Below the pieces are notes generated by a model, which made no database searches, had not been told where the DNA came from, and saw only the letters and a list, made by a program, of their open reading frames with translations. 64,000 bases of DNA, taken from positions 62,001 to 126,000 of the forward strand of contig NZ_JACOGA010000009.1 of assembly GCF_014284175.1 (NCBI RefSeq). Reading direction: 5' to 3'. Source of the stretch: Affinundibacterium flavidum (GTDB lineage: Bacteria; Pseudomonadota; Gammaproteobacteria; Burkholderiales; Burkholderiaceae_D). Each line of letters opens with the position of its first letter. Position 1 is the first letter of the stretch. Below, piece by piece: positions 20,154 through 28,276 of the stretch. The position numbers and the translations under genes were made by a program.

Positions 20154-21164
20154 TTAAGCGCCACGCCTGCCGACAGAATACAAGCCCGCCGGGCGCCATA
20201 ATAAGACGGCCATCATCAGCGCAATATTTGATACCAGTGCCAGCTTGGGTGCCAGAAAACCTGCATAGTTACTGACCAACGCCATCAATAATGCACCGAT
20301 AAAACAACCTCCGACTGAGCCTAGTCCACCGATGATGACGACAATAAAAACCATCACCATGATTTCACTACCCATGGCACTGGTCAGCGTTTCTTTATAC
20401 AAACCCCACATCACGCCCCCTAATCCGGCGAGCGCAGAACCGGCGGCAAACACAGCGATGAACAGGCGGCGTATGCGATAGCCCAAAGCTTCTACCATTT
20501 CGCCATTTTCCACACCGGCGCGTATCAGTAAGCCTAATTTGCTGCGATTTAAGATCAGGAACATCGCCACAAATACGCACAATCCAATCGCGACGGCAAT
20601 TAAGCGATATTTTTCTATCGCGGCATCGCCGATGAAAATCGCCCCGCGTAAACTAGCAGGCAAGGGCAAGGGGATTTGTTCTGCACCCCAGATCACACCG
20701 ATGATTTGTTCCGCAACGATCATGCCACCCATGGTGATCAAAATTTGTTTTAAATGCTGCCCATACACTGGCATGATGATGACTCTTTCGAATGCCCAAC
20801 CGATGATGGCAGTGACTAACATTGCGACTAGCATGGCCAGTCCGAGCACGCCGAGATTGAGTAGCAAAGAATCGATTTCTAACCATCCCTTGAGCGGAAT
20901 TAAGACCATAGTCGCCGCATACGCCCCCACTGCGACGAAAGCACCGTGACCAAAGTTCAGCACATCCATTAAGCCAAAGATCAGGGTCAGGCCGCTAGCC
21001 ATGATAAAAATCATCATACCCATTGCCAGTCCCGCGATTGTCAGCGTCAGCCAACTCGGAAAACTGCCAACCAGGGGCAGCATTATTAATGCCAAACCCG
21101 GCACTAGTAATAGCGGTGCGAGATCGCGTGGTTTGCTGGGAAGTTCTGTGTTATTGACGCTCAT
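20154..21164 (-). CDS. livH: Branched-chain amino acid type ABC transporter permease LivH
   Basis: Start at ATG 21164 (MSVNNTELPSK) with AAGGA six bases upstream; a longer frame from 21263 would overlap livF. The protein has eight or so hydrophobic segments and the LivH hallmark GLMDVLNFGHGAFVAVGAYA plus the loop VENGEMVEALGYR that contacts the ATPase and GGLGSVGGCFIGA. It forms the membrane channel with LivM. The spacing within the operon (livF stop 46 bp upstream) supports cotranscription. Confidence 0.92.
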   Translation of the reverse strand: MSVNNTELPSKPRDLAPLLLVPGLALIMLPLVGSFPSWLTLTIAGLAMGMMIFIMASGLTLIFGLMDVLNFGHGAFVAVGAYAATMVLIPLKGWLEIDSLLLNLGVLGLAMLVAMLVTAIIGWAFERVIIMPVYGQHLKQILITMGGMIVAEQIIGVIWGAEQIPLPLPASLRGAIFIGDAAIEKYRLIAVAIGLCVFVAMFLILNRSKLGLLIRAGVENGEMVEALGYRIRRLFIAVFAAGSALAGLGGVMWGLYKETLTSAMGSEIMVMVFIVVIIGGLGSVGGCFIGALLMALVSNYAGFLAPKLALVSNIALMMAVLLWRPAGLYSVGRRGA

Positions 21165-21210
21165 GCTTGATCCTTGAATTTTGATTCTCAGCCTTTGTGT
21201 ACGCTTGGCG

Positions 21211-21966
21211 CTATTGATGACTGGCAAGCGATAGACCCAGTAAGCGTTGCTGCAAATCCTCATCCTCTGCTAACGTACGCATATTGCCAGCGTGTACGAC
21301 GCGACCATCATCCATCACCGCAACCGTATCGCCGAGATTTTTGACCACGTTGAAGTTTTGTTCGACCAATAAAATCGTGGTGTCATGTGATTTAAGCTCA
21401 TTGAACACGGCGATCAGGTTATCGATAATCGCCGGTGCTAAACCCTTGGTCGGTTCATCCACTAAAAGAAGTTTGCGCGGTTCTATGATGGCGCGTGCAA
21501 TGGCGACCATTTGCTTTTGGCCGCCCGAGAGATTGCCTGCAGGGTAATTCCAGAATTTTTTCAAAGCCGGGAAAAAATTGAATATCCATTCGAGTCGTGC
21601 CGTATCGATAGGGCCGCTGCGTGCTGCCAGATGCAAATTTTCTTTCACCGTTAAATCGGAAAAAATCGCCATGCTTTCTGGCACGTAGGCGATTCCCGCT
21701 TGCGCGATATCGGGCGTAGCATGTGCGGCGATATTTTGCCCGTCAAATTGCACGCTGCCTTGACTCGCCTTCCATAAGCCCATGATAGTGCGCAAAGTCG
21801 TGGTCTTACCTGCGCCATTTCGACCCAATAACACCGTCATGCCTGCGCGCGGCACGATCAGATCGACGCCTTGCAAGATATGGTATTCGCCGATGTGGGT
21901 ATGTACGCCTTGCAAGCTGAGCAAGGGGAGCAATGGGAGCGTAGAAGTTGGTGCTTGCTCAGGCAT
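21211..21966 (-). CDS. livF: ABC transporter ATP-binding protein LivF
   Basis: Start at ATG 21966, six bases after GGAG, overlapping the end of livG by 8 nt; an in-frame TTG lies two codons earlier. Walker A is GRNGAGKTT, the signature is NLSGGQKQM, Walker B is LLLVDEPTKG and the H-loop region is LLVEQNF. Size (~250 aa) and sequence are typical of LivF, one of two nucleotide-binding subunits that energise import. Overlapping translation with livG fits the usual one-to-one subunit stoichiometry. Confidence 0.93.
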   Translation of the reverse strand: MPEQAPTSTLPLLPLLSLQGVHTHIGEYHILQGVDLIVPRAGMTVLLGRNGAGKTTTLRTIMGLWKASQGSVQFDGQNIAAHATPDIAQAGIAYVPESMAIFSDLTVKENLHLAARSGPIDTARLEWIFNFFPALKKFWNYPAGNLSGGQKQMVAIARAIIEPRKLLLVDEPTKGLAPAIIDNLIAVFNELKSHDTTILLVEQNFNVVKNLGDTVAVMDDGRVVHAGNMRTLAEDEDLQQRLLGLSLASHQ

Positions 21967-22750
21967 GTCCAACTCCTTTACCTAAATAGGCTTCTTGCAC
22001 GATTGCTGATGCCATGACTTCAACCGGATCGCCATCTGCAACCATACTGCCATTGTGTAAGACGATGATGCGGTCAGCTAAAGAGCGCACCACATCCATC
22101 TTGTGTTCGACCAATAAGATGGTTTTGTTTTTGTCAGTTTTCACTTCTTGAATTAATTCTAAAATGACCGGTACTTCATCCACACTCATGCCCGCAGTCG
22201 GTTCATCAAACATCATGATCTCGGGTTCGAGTGCCAGCAAAATAGCGACTTCAAGTTTGCGCTTATCACCATGCGAGAGCGTGATGACCTTATCGTGTTG
22301 ACGGGAGGCGAGTGCAACCCGTTCTAAAAAATGTTCTGCGCGTTGAATCAATTCAATATGACTCGCCCAGCGCGAAAAAATATTCAAGCCTAATCTCGCA
22401 CGACTTTGTACCGCGAGTCTGACGTTTTCTATCACCGATAAATGTGGAAATAAATTCGTTAGCTGAAACGCCCGACCTATGCCTGCACGTGTGCGTTTAG
22501 CTGCACCTAATGCCGTGATGTCTTTCCCAAATAAAGTCACGCTGCCTGAGCTGGCGGCGAGTTGACCTGAGATCAAATTGAAATACGTGGTCTTGCCCGC
22601 ACCATTCGGCCCAACGATGACGGTCAGGCTGCCCGGATAAAAATCCGCCGTCACTTGATTCACTGCGACATGCCCGCCGAAGCGTATGCTCAAATCGCGT
22701 GTACTCAGTGAAGGCGAAGATGACGGAGAAGGCTTGCTAAGATTTTGCAT
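21959..22750 (-). CDS. livG: ABC transporter ATP-binding protein LivG
   Basis: 263 residues. Walker A is GPNGAGKTT, the signature segment is TLSHGDKRKLEVA, Walker B is IMMFDEPTAGM and the switch His is in LLVEHKMD. The LivG-type insert (FQLTNLFPHLSVIENVRLAV) is present. The signature SHGDK differs from canonical SGGQ, as is common in LivG/UrtD-type subunits. The N-terminal ~15 residues are a low-complexity Ser/Pro stretch (KPSPSSSPSLS). No good ribosome site is seen before ATG 22750; translation may be coupled to the binding-protein gene 18 bp upstream. Confidence 0.92.
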   Translation of the reverse strand: MQNLSKPSPSSSPSLSTRDLSIRFGGHVAVNQVTADFYPGSLTVIVGPNGAGKTTYFNLISGQLAASSGSVTLFGKDITALGAAKRTRAGIGRAFQLTNLFPHLSVIENVRLAVQSRARLGLNIFSRWASHIELIQRAEHFLERVALASRQHDKVITLSHGDKRKLEVAILLALEPEIMMFDEPTAGMSVDEVPVILELIQEVKTDKNKTILLVEHKMDVVRSLADRIIVLHNGSMVADGDPVEVMASAIVQEAYLGKGVGHA

Positions 22751-22768
22751 GAGGTGACTATGAATAAC

Positions 22769-24028
22769 TTATCGTTTATTTTTAACTGGCACAGGAATGT
22801 CACTCGCCGGAATTTCACGCACTAACTCCAGCAAATCCCATTCATTCTTCTGATCTTTTTTGATCTTGAAGTGATACATGGATTGCAGCGCTTGATGGTC
22901 TTCTTTGCGGAATTGCATCTTGCCTTTCGGCGTGTCGAACTCCATGCCTTCCATTGCGCTGATGAGTTTTTCTGTATTGTTTGACTGGGCTTTACTCAAA
23001 GCCGTATACACCGCACTGGCCGCGGCAAAACCACCAGCAGTGAAGAAGTCGGGTGGCGCTTTGAAACGCTTAGTGTGTTCGGCGACCAGCCAATCATTCA
23101 TCTTATTTTTGGGGAAATCATAATAGTAGTAAATCGTGCCTTGGGTGCCAGCATAGGATTTCCACAATTTCATCACTGGTAAAATATTTCCGCCCGGTGC
23201 CAAATTGATGCCGAAGCGTTCTGGTTTTAGATCGGCCAGCTTGTTCATAGGATTGGGACCAGCCCAAACGATTTGTAGTATGCGTGGTTCAGGTTTGTTT
23301 TTTAAGGCATCGAAGATACGTTGCGCAGCCGCAGTGAAGTCCGTCGTATTTTGTGCAGCGTATTCTTCGTGTACCACCTTCGCTTTCGCACCTGCTGTCG
23401 CCAACGCTTCTTTCGCTGCTTTCACCGCATCGCGACCAAACGCATAGTCTTGCGCCAGAAACGCGATACTGCCGCCGTCCTTAATGGTACTCGCTGCTGC
23501 CAGCGCATCTTGCATAGAATTGCGACTGGTGCGAAAGATGTAGCGGTTCCATTTATCGCCAGTGATAGCATCGGCAACCGCAGGTTCTACGATCAGTATC
23601 TTTTTGTATTCTTCCGCCACCGGCAACATTGCCAAGGCCGAGCCTGAAGAAGTCGTCCCAACAGCGATATCGACTTTATCGTCGCCATAAGCCTCGGCTA
23701 ATAAGGTACGTCCCATATCAGGCTTGCTTTGATCATCCTTGATGATGACTTTGATTTTCTTGCCATTGATTTCCATCTTGCCGTTGCTCAGATATTCCAA
23801 TCCCATCATAAAACCAGTCTCGGTTTCTTTGGCATAGGATTCTAAGACGCCGGTTTTGCCAGTAATTAAAGCGATCTTAATTTCTTGCGCATAGACGTTC
23901 GCTACAGATAAAGTCATGCCAAGGCTCAAACTTAAACCCAGCGCGATCTTGCTTAGCGCACGAGATGGCTTGGTGGGATTTTTAGTGAAATTCTTAGTGA
24001 AATTTGTAGTGAAATGTTCGGTAGACAT
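22769..24028 (-). CDS. Periplasmic substrate-binding protein of the Liv-type ABC transporter
   Basis: 419 residues from ATG 24028 with AAGGAG upstream. A signal peptide ends near VANVYAQ; it is preceded by an unusual repeated tail (FTKN-FTKN-PTKP). The mature part (EIKIALITGKTGVLESYAKE, DDQSKPDMG, VGTTSSGSALAMLPVAEEYK) is a type I periplasmic-binding fold of the LivK/Peripla_BP_6 family. It delivers substrate to LivHMGF encoded immediately downstream. This branch of the family includes proteins for aromatic acids, amides and short-chain compounds as well as amino acids, so the ligand is open. The hydrolase gene starting 24925 ends 24 bp... downstream of nothing else: it precedes this gene in the same direction and may supply the ligand. 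Confidence 0.88.
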   Translation of the reverse strand: MSTEHFTTNFTKNFTKNPTKPSRALSKIALGLSLSLGMTLSVANVYAQEIKIALITGKTGVLESYAKETETGFMMGLEYLSNGKMEINGKKIKVIIKDDQSKPDMGRTLLAEAYGDDKVDIAVGTTSSGSALAMLPVAEEYKKILIVEPAVADAITGDKWNRYIFRTSRNSMQDALAAASTIKDGGSIAFLAQDYAFGRDAVKAAKEALATAGAKAKVVHEEYAAQNTTDFTAAAQRIFDALKNKPEPRILQIVWAGPNPMNKLADLKPERFGINLAPGGNILPVMKLWKSYAGTQGTIYYYYDFPKNKMNDWLVAEHTKRFKAPPDFFTAGGFAAASAVYTALSKAQSNNTEKLISAMEGMEFDTPKGKMQFRKEDHQALQSMYHFKIKKDQKNEWDLLELVREIPASDIPVPVKNKR

Positions 24029-24052
24029 GTGTGCTCCTTGATAAGTTCTTTA

Positions 24053-24925
24053 TTATTCCACTTGCTGCAAAAATGCTTGTATCGCTTGCGCAGACTCAGC
24101 TTCGGTCAGCATAGGCGCATGCCCAATACCGGCGACTTCTGCATACTGCAAACCAGGCGCGACACGTCGCATATAATCTGCTTGCTCTGACTCTAATAAA
24201 TCTGAAATCGTTCCACGTATTAGCAAACAAGGACGCTTGTTCGCTAAGCGCCGGAATGCCCACCGTGCCAGCCAGGAAGTTGCCTTTAATTTGCCAGTCT
24301 TGAGCGGCGTTGCAATCAATGGATCATACTGCAATTCGAGTTGCCCTTGCACATTCTCAACGAAGGCACGACTGGCCCATTTATCCCATTCGGCATCGTC
24401 GTTATGCGGGAACGCGGATTGATTGATATTTTTGATGTAATTGCGTGCTTGCTCCCATGTGTTGAAGCTGGCACTTTCACCCGCATACGAAGCGATACGG
24501 TCGAGACCTTTTTGCGACAACATAGGCCCGACATCATTCAAGATCGCTGCAGCAATTAAAGATGATTTGCGTAAAGCCAAAGTCATGGTGATTAAGCCAC
24601 CCATAGAAGTGCCAATAAACACTGCCCGTTTTATTCCCAAATGCTCTGCGAGACTGAGGATATCATTGGCATACACCATGGGATGATAATGCGTGACCTT
24701 GCGCGCATGTTGCGAACGACCTCGGCCGCGTACATCGACCGCCAATACACGGCGGCCTTGCTGCGCCAGCCACGGAGCCAGTTCGTTAAAATCGGCCGCA
24801 TTGCGAGTCAGGCCATGGATGCAGATGACAGGCAATTTAGAAGAAGACGGGTTTGCAGGATAGTCACGCGCATATAAACGTAAGCCATCTCTGCTATTAA
24901 AGTAAATTTCTTTGAAATCGCTCAC
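24053..24925 (-). CDS. Alpha/beta hydrolase, first gene of the liv operon
   Basis: About 290 residues. The oxyanion region is ICIHGLTRNAADF, the nucleophile elbow GTSMGG (Ser), the acid lies near ISDLLESEQ and the catalytic His in GIGHAPML, all standard for the alpha/beta hydrolase fold. There is no signal peptide, so it acts in the cytoplasm. I prefer the GTG at 24925 (MSDFKEIYF) because AGGG stands ten bases upstream; a TTG at 24934 is also possible. It lies 24 bp upstream of the binding-protein gene and is probably cotranscribed with the transporter, which suggests that it cleaves an imported ester, lactone or amide. The substrate cannot be deduced. Confidence 0.85.
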   Translation of the reverse strand: MSDFKEIYFNSRDGLRLYARDYPANPSSSKLPVICIHGLTRNAADFNELAPWLAQQGRRVLAVDVRGRGRSQHARKVTHYHPMVYANDILSLAEHLGIKRAVFIGTSMGGLITMTLALRKSSLIAAAILNDVGPMLSQKGLDRIASYAGESASFNTWEQARNYIKNINQSAFPHNDDAEWDKWASRAFVENVQGQLELQYDPLIATPLKTGKLKATSWLARWAFRRLANKRPCLLIRGTISDLLESEQADYMRRVAPGLQYAEVAGIGHAPMLTEAESAQAIQAFLQQVE

Positions 24926-24987
24926 GGTAATCAAACCCTGATGGAATGTGTTTGCTGTCGTCGGCCTAACTCAGAAAGACAACAGAC

Positions 24988-25021
24988 AAAAAAATCGACC
25001 AGCCCAGTTTTGAGCTGGTCG
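24988..25021 (-). terminator. Rho-independent terminator between TonB receptor and hydrolase genes
   Basis: GACCAGC at 24997-25003 pairs with GCTGGTC at 25014-25020, and on the minus strand the stem is followed by a run of seven T. It separates transcription of the TonB receptor and its trailing repeats from the hydrolase-liv operon. Confidence 0.72.
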
Positions 25022-25041
25022 CAAATTTTCTAAAACTGAGT

Positions 25042-25140
25042 ACTTATGCAAAACAGACGCTGGCGTCGTTGTGTTCGCCTTGTCGTACAGTTGTACTGTC
25101 TTCGGCTCCCCGTCTAGCCAGCGCAATTTTGCATAAGCCC
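25042..25140. repeat. Hairpin repeat family H1, copy A
   Basis: A ~99-bp imperfect palindrome with ends CTTATGCAAAACAGACGCTGG and CAGCGCAATTTTGCATAAG (inverted) and an interior palindrome centred on GTACAGTTGTAC within CGCCTTGT...CTTCGGC. Related copies lie at 27690 and 40456, and a copy with the same ends but another interior at 25219. It occupies the gap downstream of the TonB receptor gene. Confidence 0.88.
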
Positions 25141-25218
25141 TATACTTCTTTGTGACGGCAAATGCATACCAGCTTTGCCCATCACAACAGTTTTAGAAAC
25201 AAGAAAAATCTATGTTGA

Positions 25219-25359
25219 GACTTATGCAAAACAGACGCTGGAAATCAATGGAGTCAGGTAGGGTGCGCCGCGCGCACCGAAGCCTTGGTCGATGTGTGCG
25301 GTGCGCACGGCGCACCCTACGGAATGATGTGCCAATCGGTGCAATTTTGCGTAAGCCTT
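25219..25359. repeat. Hairpin repeat family H1 ends with a different interior (copy A2)
   Basis: The ends repeat copy A (CTTATGCAAAACAGACGCTGG at the left, GCAATTTTGCGTAAG at the right), but the interior is a separate 63-bp palindrome (25258-25320) of the type GTAGGGTGCGCCG...CGGCGCACCCTAC. This is either insertion of one repeat in another or interior replacement. It lies directly behind the TonB receptor stop. Confidence 0.85.
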
Positions 25360-25377
25360 AAACAAGAAAAAATGCGC

Positions 25378-27663
25378 TTAGAAACGATAATCCAATGTCA
25401 AAGTATAAGTACGTGGATTGCCGTAGAACGCGGTCGTGCTGCCTTCGCCCAAAGTTGGGAATAAGTAGCCTGCCACTTTGTAACGGGTATCGCTCAAGTT
25501 TTTGCCATGCAAACCTATACGCATACGATTATCGGAACGGCTCCACACCAGGCTCGCATCCCACAGTTTGAAACTATCCTGATCCAGCAGCGGCGTTGGT
25601 GTTTCGAACTGATATGTTTTGCCACGGAAGGCAAGGCTGCTGCTTAAAGACAATTTACCCGATTGACCTAATAACGCCATGTTCCAGTCGTAGTTGGCGC
25701 GTATGCTGGCAGATTGTTTGGGTGTGTTTTGGAATACGCGTAATGCGGTCACATCTGCATTCCCTGCACCGATGTACTTGGTGTATTTTGCGTCGATGTA
25801 ACTGAACATGCCCGACATGCTAAATGCATCGGTGATGCGGGCAGTGGCTTCGAGTTCCAGACCATCAATTTTCGCTTTACCAGCATTGGTCGTGACACCC
25901 GCGAAGCTATCGTCTTTGCCATCGCCATTCGTATCAATCGCGACGGAGCCAGGGATTTGTACGTCTTGGTAATCGCTATGGAACACGGCGATATTCGTGA
26001 AGATAGCATTATTCGCGAACGCTGATTTCAAACCCAGTTCAAAGGTAGAAATTTTTTCAGGTAAGAAACCTTGTTTGGCTTTATCTAAAGTCAGTTTGGT
26101 GCCGACCAGATTTAAGCGCGGATCAAAACCGCCGCCTTTGAAACCTTCGGTCCAAGACGCATACATGGTTTGATCGCTACTTGCTTTCCAGCTGGCTGAA
26201 ATACGTGGCGTGAATTTTTTATCTTCACGATGTAAATCCGCTTTCGTCAAATTGGTATCAGTACGGAACAAAACTGCAGCTGGATTGCCCATGGCTGGCG
26301 AACCGTCAGTGCCCAAATAGATTTGGCGCAAGATGCTAGCTTCGCGCTTATCCACTGTGTAACGACCACCAACTGAGAGGCTGACATCTTTGCTCAAATC
26401 AAAACTCATGTCCGCAAATGCCGCCCAGGCTTTGGTATCAATATCACCTTCAGTGAAGGTCGATGTGCCGAGCAAACGTACATCAAATTTATCGTAAGCA
26501 TTCGCATCGATGTAGTACACACCAGCCACGCCTTGGAAAGATTTCCCAGTGTAAGTTAATTGAAATTCCTGGCTAAATTGTTTGTTCTTGTACAGGGCTG
26601 GCACGTCGAAATCAACTTTGTTGAGTGAGTCGAAATCGATAGGTGCATACGAGGTGTCATGGCGTGATGCAGTGACGGATTTGAACAATAAATCGGGTTG
26701 CACTTGATATTCAACCAAGGCGGAAATGCCAGATTGTGTAACTTGTTGCTTGTGACCCAGTACCGTATTCAAATTGGCGCGGGTGTCATACACATTATCG
26801 AGTATAGGTGCATTACTGATTTTACCTACGGTTAAGCGGTGACCATGTTTAGGATTGGAGTCGTCTTGGCTAGTATCGCCAGAAATACGGATGAACAAAG
26901 CGCTGCTAGGCATAAATTCTGCGCTCAGACGTGCCGCAGAAACATCTTTGTTGTAGTTGTCTTCGCCAGTCGCCAGATTGGTACCGAAACCATTGCGTTT
27001 GAATTTTGCCAATGTACCACCAACGCGCACCGTGTCAGAGAGTGGCGTGCTAGCGGTCAGGACGCCATCCATTTGACCGTAGCTACCGACTGAGGCTTTT
27101 AAGCGTACATCGGTGTTTGGTCCCATTTTGCGCGTTACATATTTGACTGCGCCGCCGATGGTGTTGCGACCATACAAAGTTCCTTGTGGACCGCGCAAAA
27201 CTTCTATGCGTTCTACGTCATAAATTTCGGCAACTGCGCCCTGCGGACGCGCCAGATAAATATCATCGAGATAGATGCCCACACCCGCTTCAAAGCCTGC
27301 GAGTGGATCTTGCTGACCAACGCCGCGCATGAAAGACGTCAATGTTGAATTGGTGCCGCGTGATGCACTCAAGGTCGTGTTAGGCAAAGTTAAGGCTAAT
27401 CCGGTGACATCCGCGATACCGCTTTTAGAAATCTGATCTGCGCTGTAGGCGGTCACCGAGACTGGCACATCTTGCAGAGTCTCCTCACGACGACGTGCGC
27501 TCACGACAACTTTCGCTACATTGGTATCATCACTCGCTTTGGCCGTCGCATCGCTAGATTGGGCTTGCGCATAGTGTAAGCCGCTGCCATAGATCGCCAG
27601 GATCGCGGCTGCGGAACGGCTGAGTAAAACCAAATTGCGTTTAGATTTCTTAGATGGGTTCAT
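25378..27663 (-). CDS. TonB-dependent outer-membrane receptor
   Basis: 761 residues from ATG 27663, with GGAG seven bases upstream. A signal peptide ends near AQAQ, followed by a TonB-box-like KVVVSARRREETLQDVPVSV, a plug domain (residues about 55-165, with ERIEVLRGPQGTLYGRNTIG) and a 22-strand barrel ending in the outer-membrane sorting motif TLDYRF. It imports a large or scarce ligand with energy from TonB-ExbBD. The subtype, common in sphingomonads and betaproteobacteria, is not restricted to iron. There is no adjacent binding-protein or TonB gene. H1 hairpin repeats stand at both ends of the gene, and a divergent LysR gene lies 613 bp upstream. Confidence 0.92.
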   Translation of the reverse strand: MNPSKKSKRNLVLLSRSAAAILAIYGSGLHYAQAQSSDATAKASDDTNVAKVVVSARRREETLQDVPVSVTAYSADQISKSGIADVTGLALTLPNTTLSASRGTNSTLTSFMRGVGQQDPLAGFEAGVGIYLDDIYLARPQGAVAEIYDVERIEVLRGPQGTLYGRNTIGGAVKYVTRKMGPNTDVRLKASVGSYGQMDGVLTASTPLSDTVRVGGTLAKFKRNGFGTNLATGEDNYNKDVSAARLSAEFMPSSALFIRISGDTSQDDSNPKHGHRLTVGKISNAPILDNVYDTRANLNTVLGHKQQVTQSGISALVEYQVQPDLLFKSVTASRHDTSYAPIDFDSLNKVDFDVPALYKNKQFSQEFQLTYTGKSFQGVAGVYYIDANAYDKFDVRLLGTSTFTEGDIDTKAWAAFADMSFDLSKDVSLSVGGRYTVDKREASILRQIYLGTDGSPAMGNPAAVLFRTDTNLTKADLHREDKKFTPRISASWKASSDQTMYASWTEGFKGGGFDPRLNLVGTKLTLDKAKQGFLPEKISTFELGLKSAFANNAIFTNIAVFHSDYQDVQIPGSVAIDTNGDGKDDSFAGVTTNAGKAKIDGLELEATARITDAFSMSGMFSYIDAKYTKYIGAGNADVTALRVFQNTPKQSASIRANYDWNMALLGQSGKLSLSSSLAFRGKTYQFETPTPLLDQDSFKLWDASLVWSRSDNRMRIGLHGKNLSDTRYKVAGYLFPTLGEGSTTAFYGNPRTYTLTLDYRF

Positions 27664-27689
27664 GAATTGTCTCCAGAGTTTTTATGGTA

Positions 27690-27791
27690 GGACTTACGCC
27701 AAACAGATGCTGACGTTGTTACGTTCGCCTTGTTGTACAAATGTACTGTCTTCGGCTCCGCGTCTAGTCAGCGCAATTTTGCAAAAGTCCC
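27690..27791. repeat. Hairpin repeat family H1, copy B
   Basis: Starts 27 bp upstream of the TonB receptor ATG. Ends are GACTTACGCCAAACAGATGC and the inverted GCGCAATTTTGCAAAAGTC; the interior palindrome TTGTACAAATGTAC and the segment TGTCTTCGGCTCC match copy A. It therefore lies in the 5' leader or promoter of the receptor gene and would fold in its mRNA. Confidence 0.87.
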
Positions 27792-27986
27792 ATATGGTTT
27801 CGATTTAACCGGAGCTTGCGAATGAAGTGCAATGAACGGTCTATCGATCTTATTTCAAATGGTCTTGCTGCTATCTTTTGTTGATCTCTTGCTTATTTCT
27901 TGTTGCTGGTGGCATGCGATTGCATTAACACGGAAATCAGTGTCGCTGAATTCAAAGCGCTTCGAAACCCGTGCAACTGCCCACCC

Positions 27987-28006
27987 ACTGTGCATAAATG
28001 CACAGT
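27987..28006. promoter_or_regulatory. 20-bp perfect palindrome, putative operator between TonB receptor and LysR
   Basis: ACTGTGCAT and ATGCACAGT flank AA. It lies about 320 bp upstream of the receptor start and 270 bp upstream of the LysR start. Its T-rich/A-rich inverted form is compatible with a LysR-type site (T-N11-A), so autoregulation or receptor control by the neighbouring LysR protein is possible. Confidence 0.45.
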
Positions 28007-28130
28007 AATGCCTTTTGACTATTGAAATTGGTAATTTCCGACTAAAAACAGAGTTTATTGGCGAAATTCCTTGAAATCAGCCCCAAATTTATGCAGTGCA
28101 CGCACGTGGTAAGTGCGCAACAAACTGGAC

Positions 28131-28151
28131 AATGCGCTAATTCGGCGCATT
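28131..28151. promoter_or_regulatory. Second dyad upstream of the LysR gene
   Basis: AATGCGC and GCGCATT are separated by seven bases, about 130 bp upstream of the LysR start. It is unrelated in sequence to the 27987 dyad. The rest of the 27664-28276 gap is AT-rich without a coding frame of interest. Confidence 0.3.
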
Positions 28152-28276
28152 TTTCTCTGGATAAAAGAATAATTTTCACCAAAAACAAGCTGATTGCTAA
28201 ACTTCTGTGCTTTGATGCACAATCGCCGCACACACTGTTTTGTCCACGTTTGCTGACTCTTTTGATTTGGATTGCT

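Noticed and set aside
28058..28276. Longer N-terminus for the LysR protein
   Set aside because: The extra 73 residues do not resemble any LysR protein and would begin ahead of the normal helix-turn-helix start MNTLPEWTDLR.
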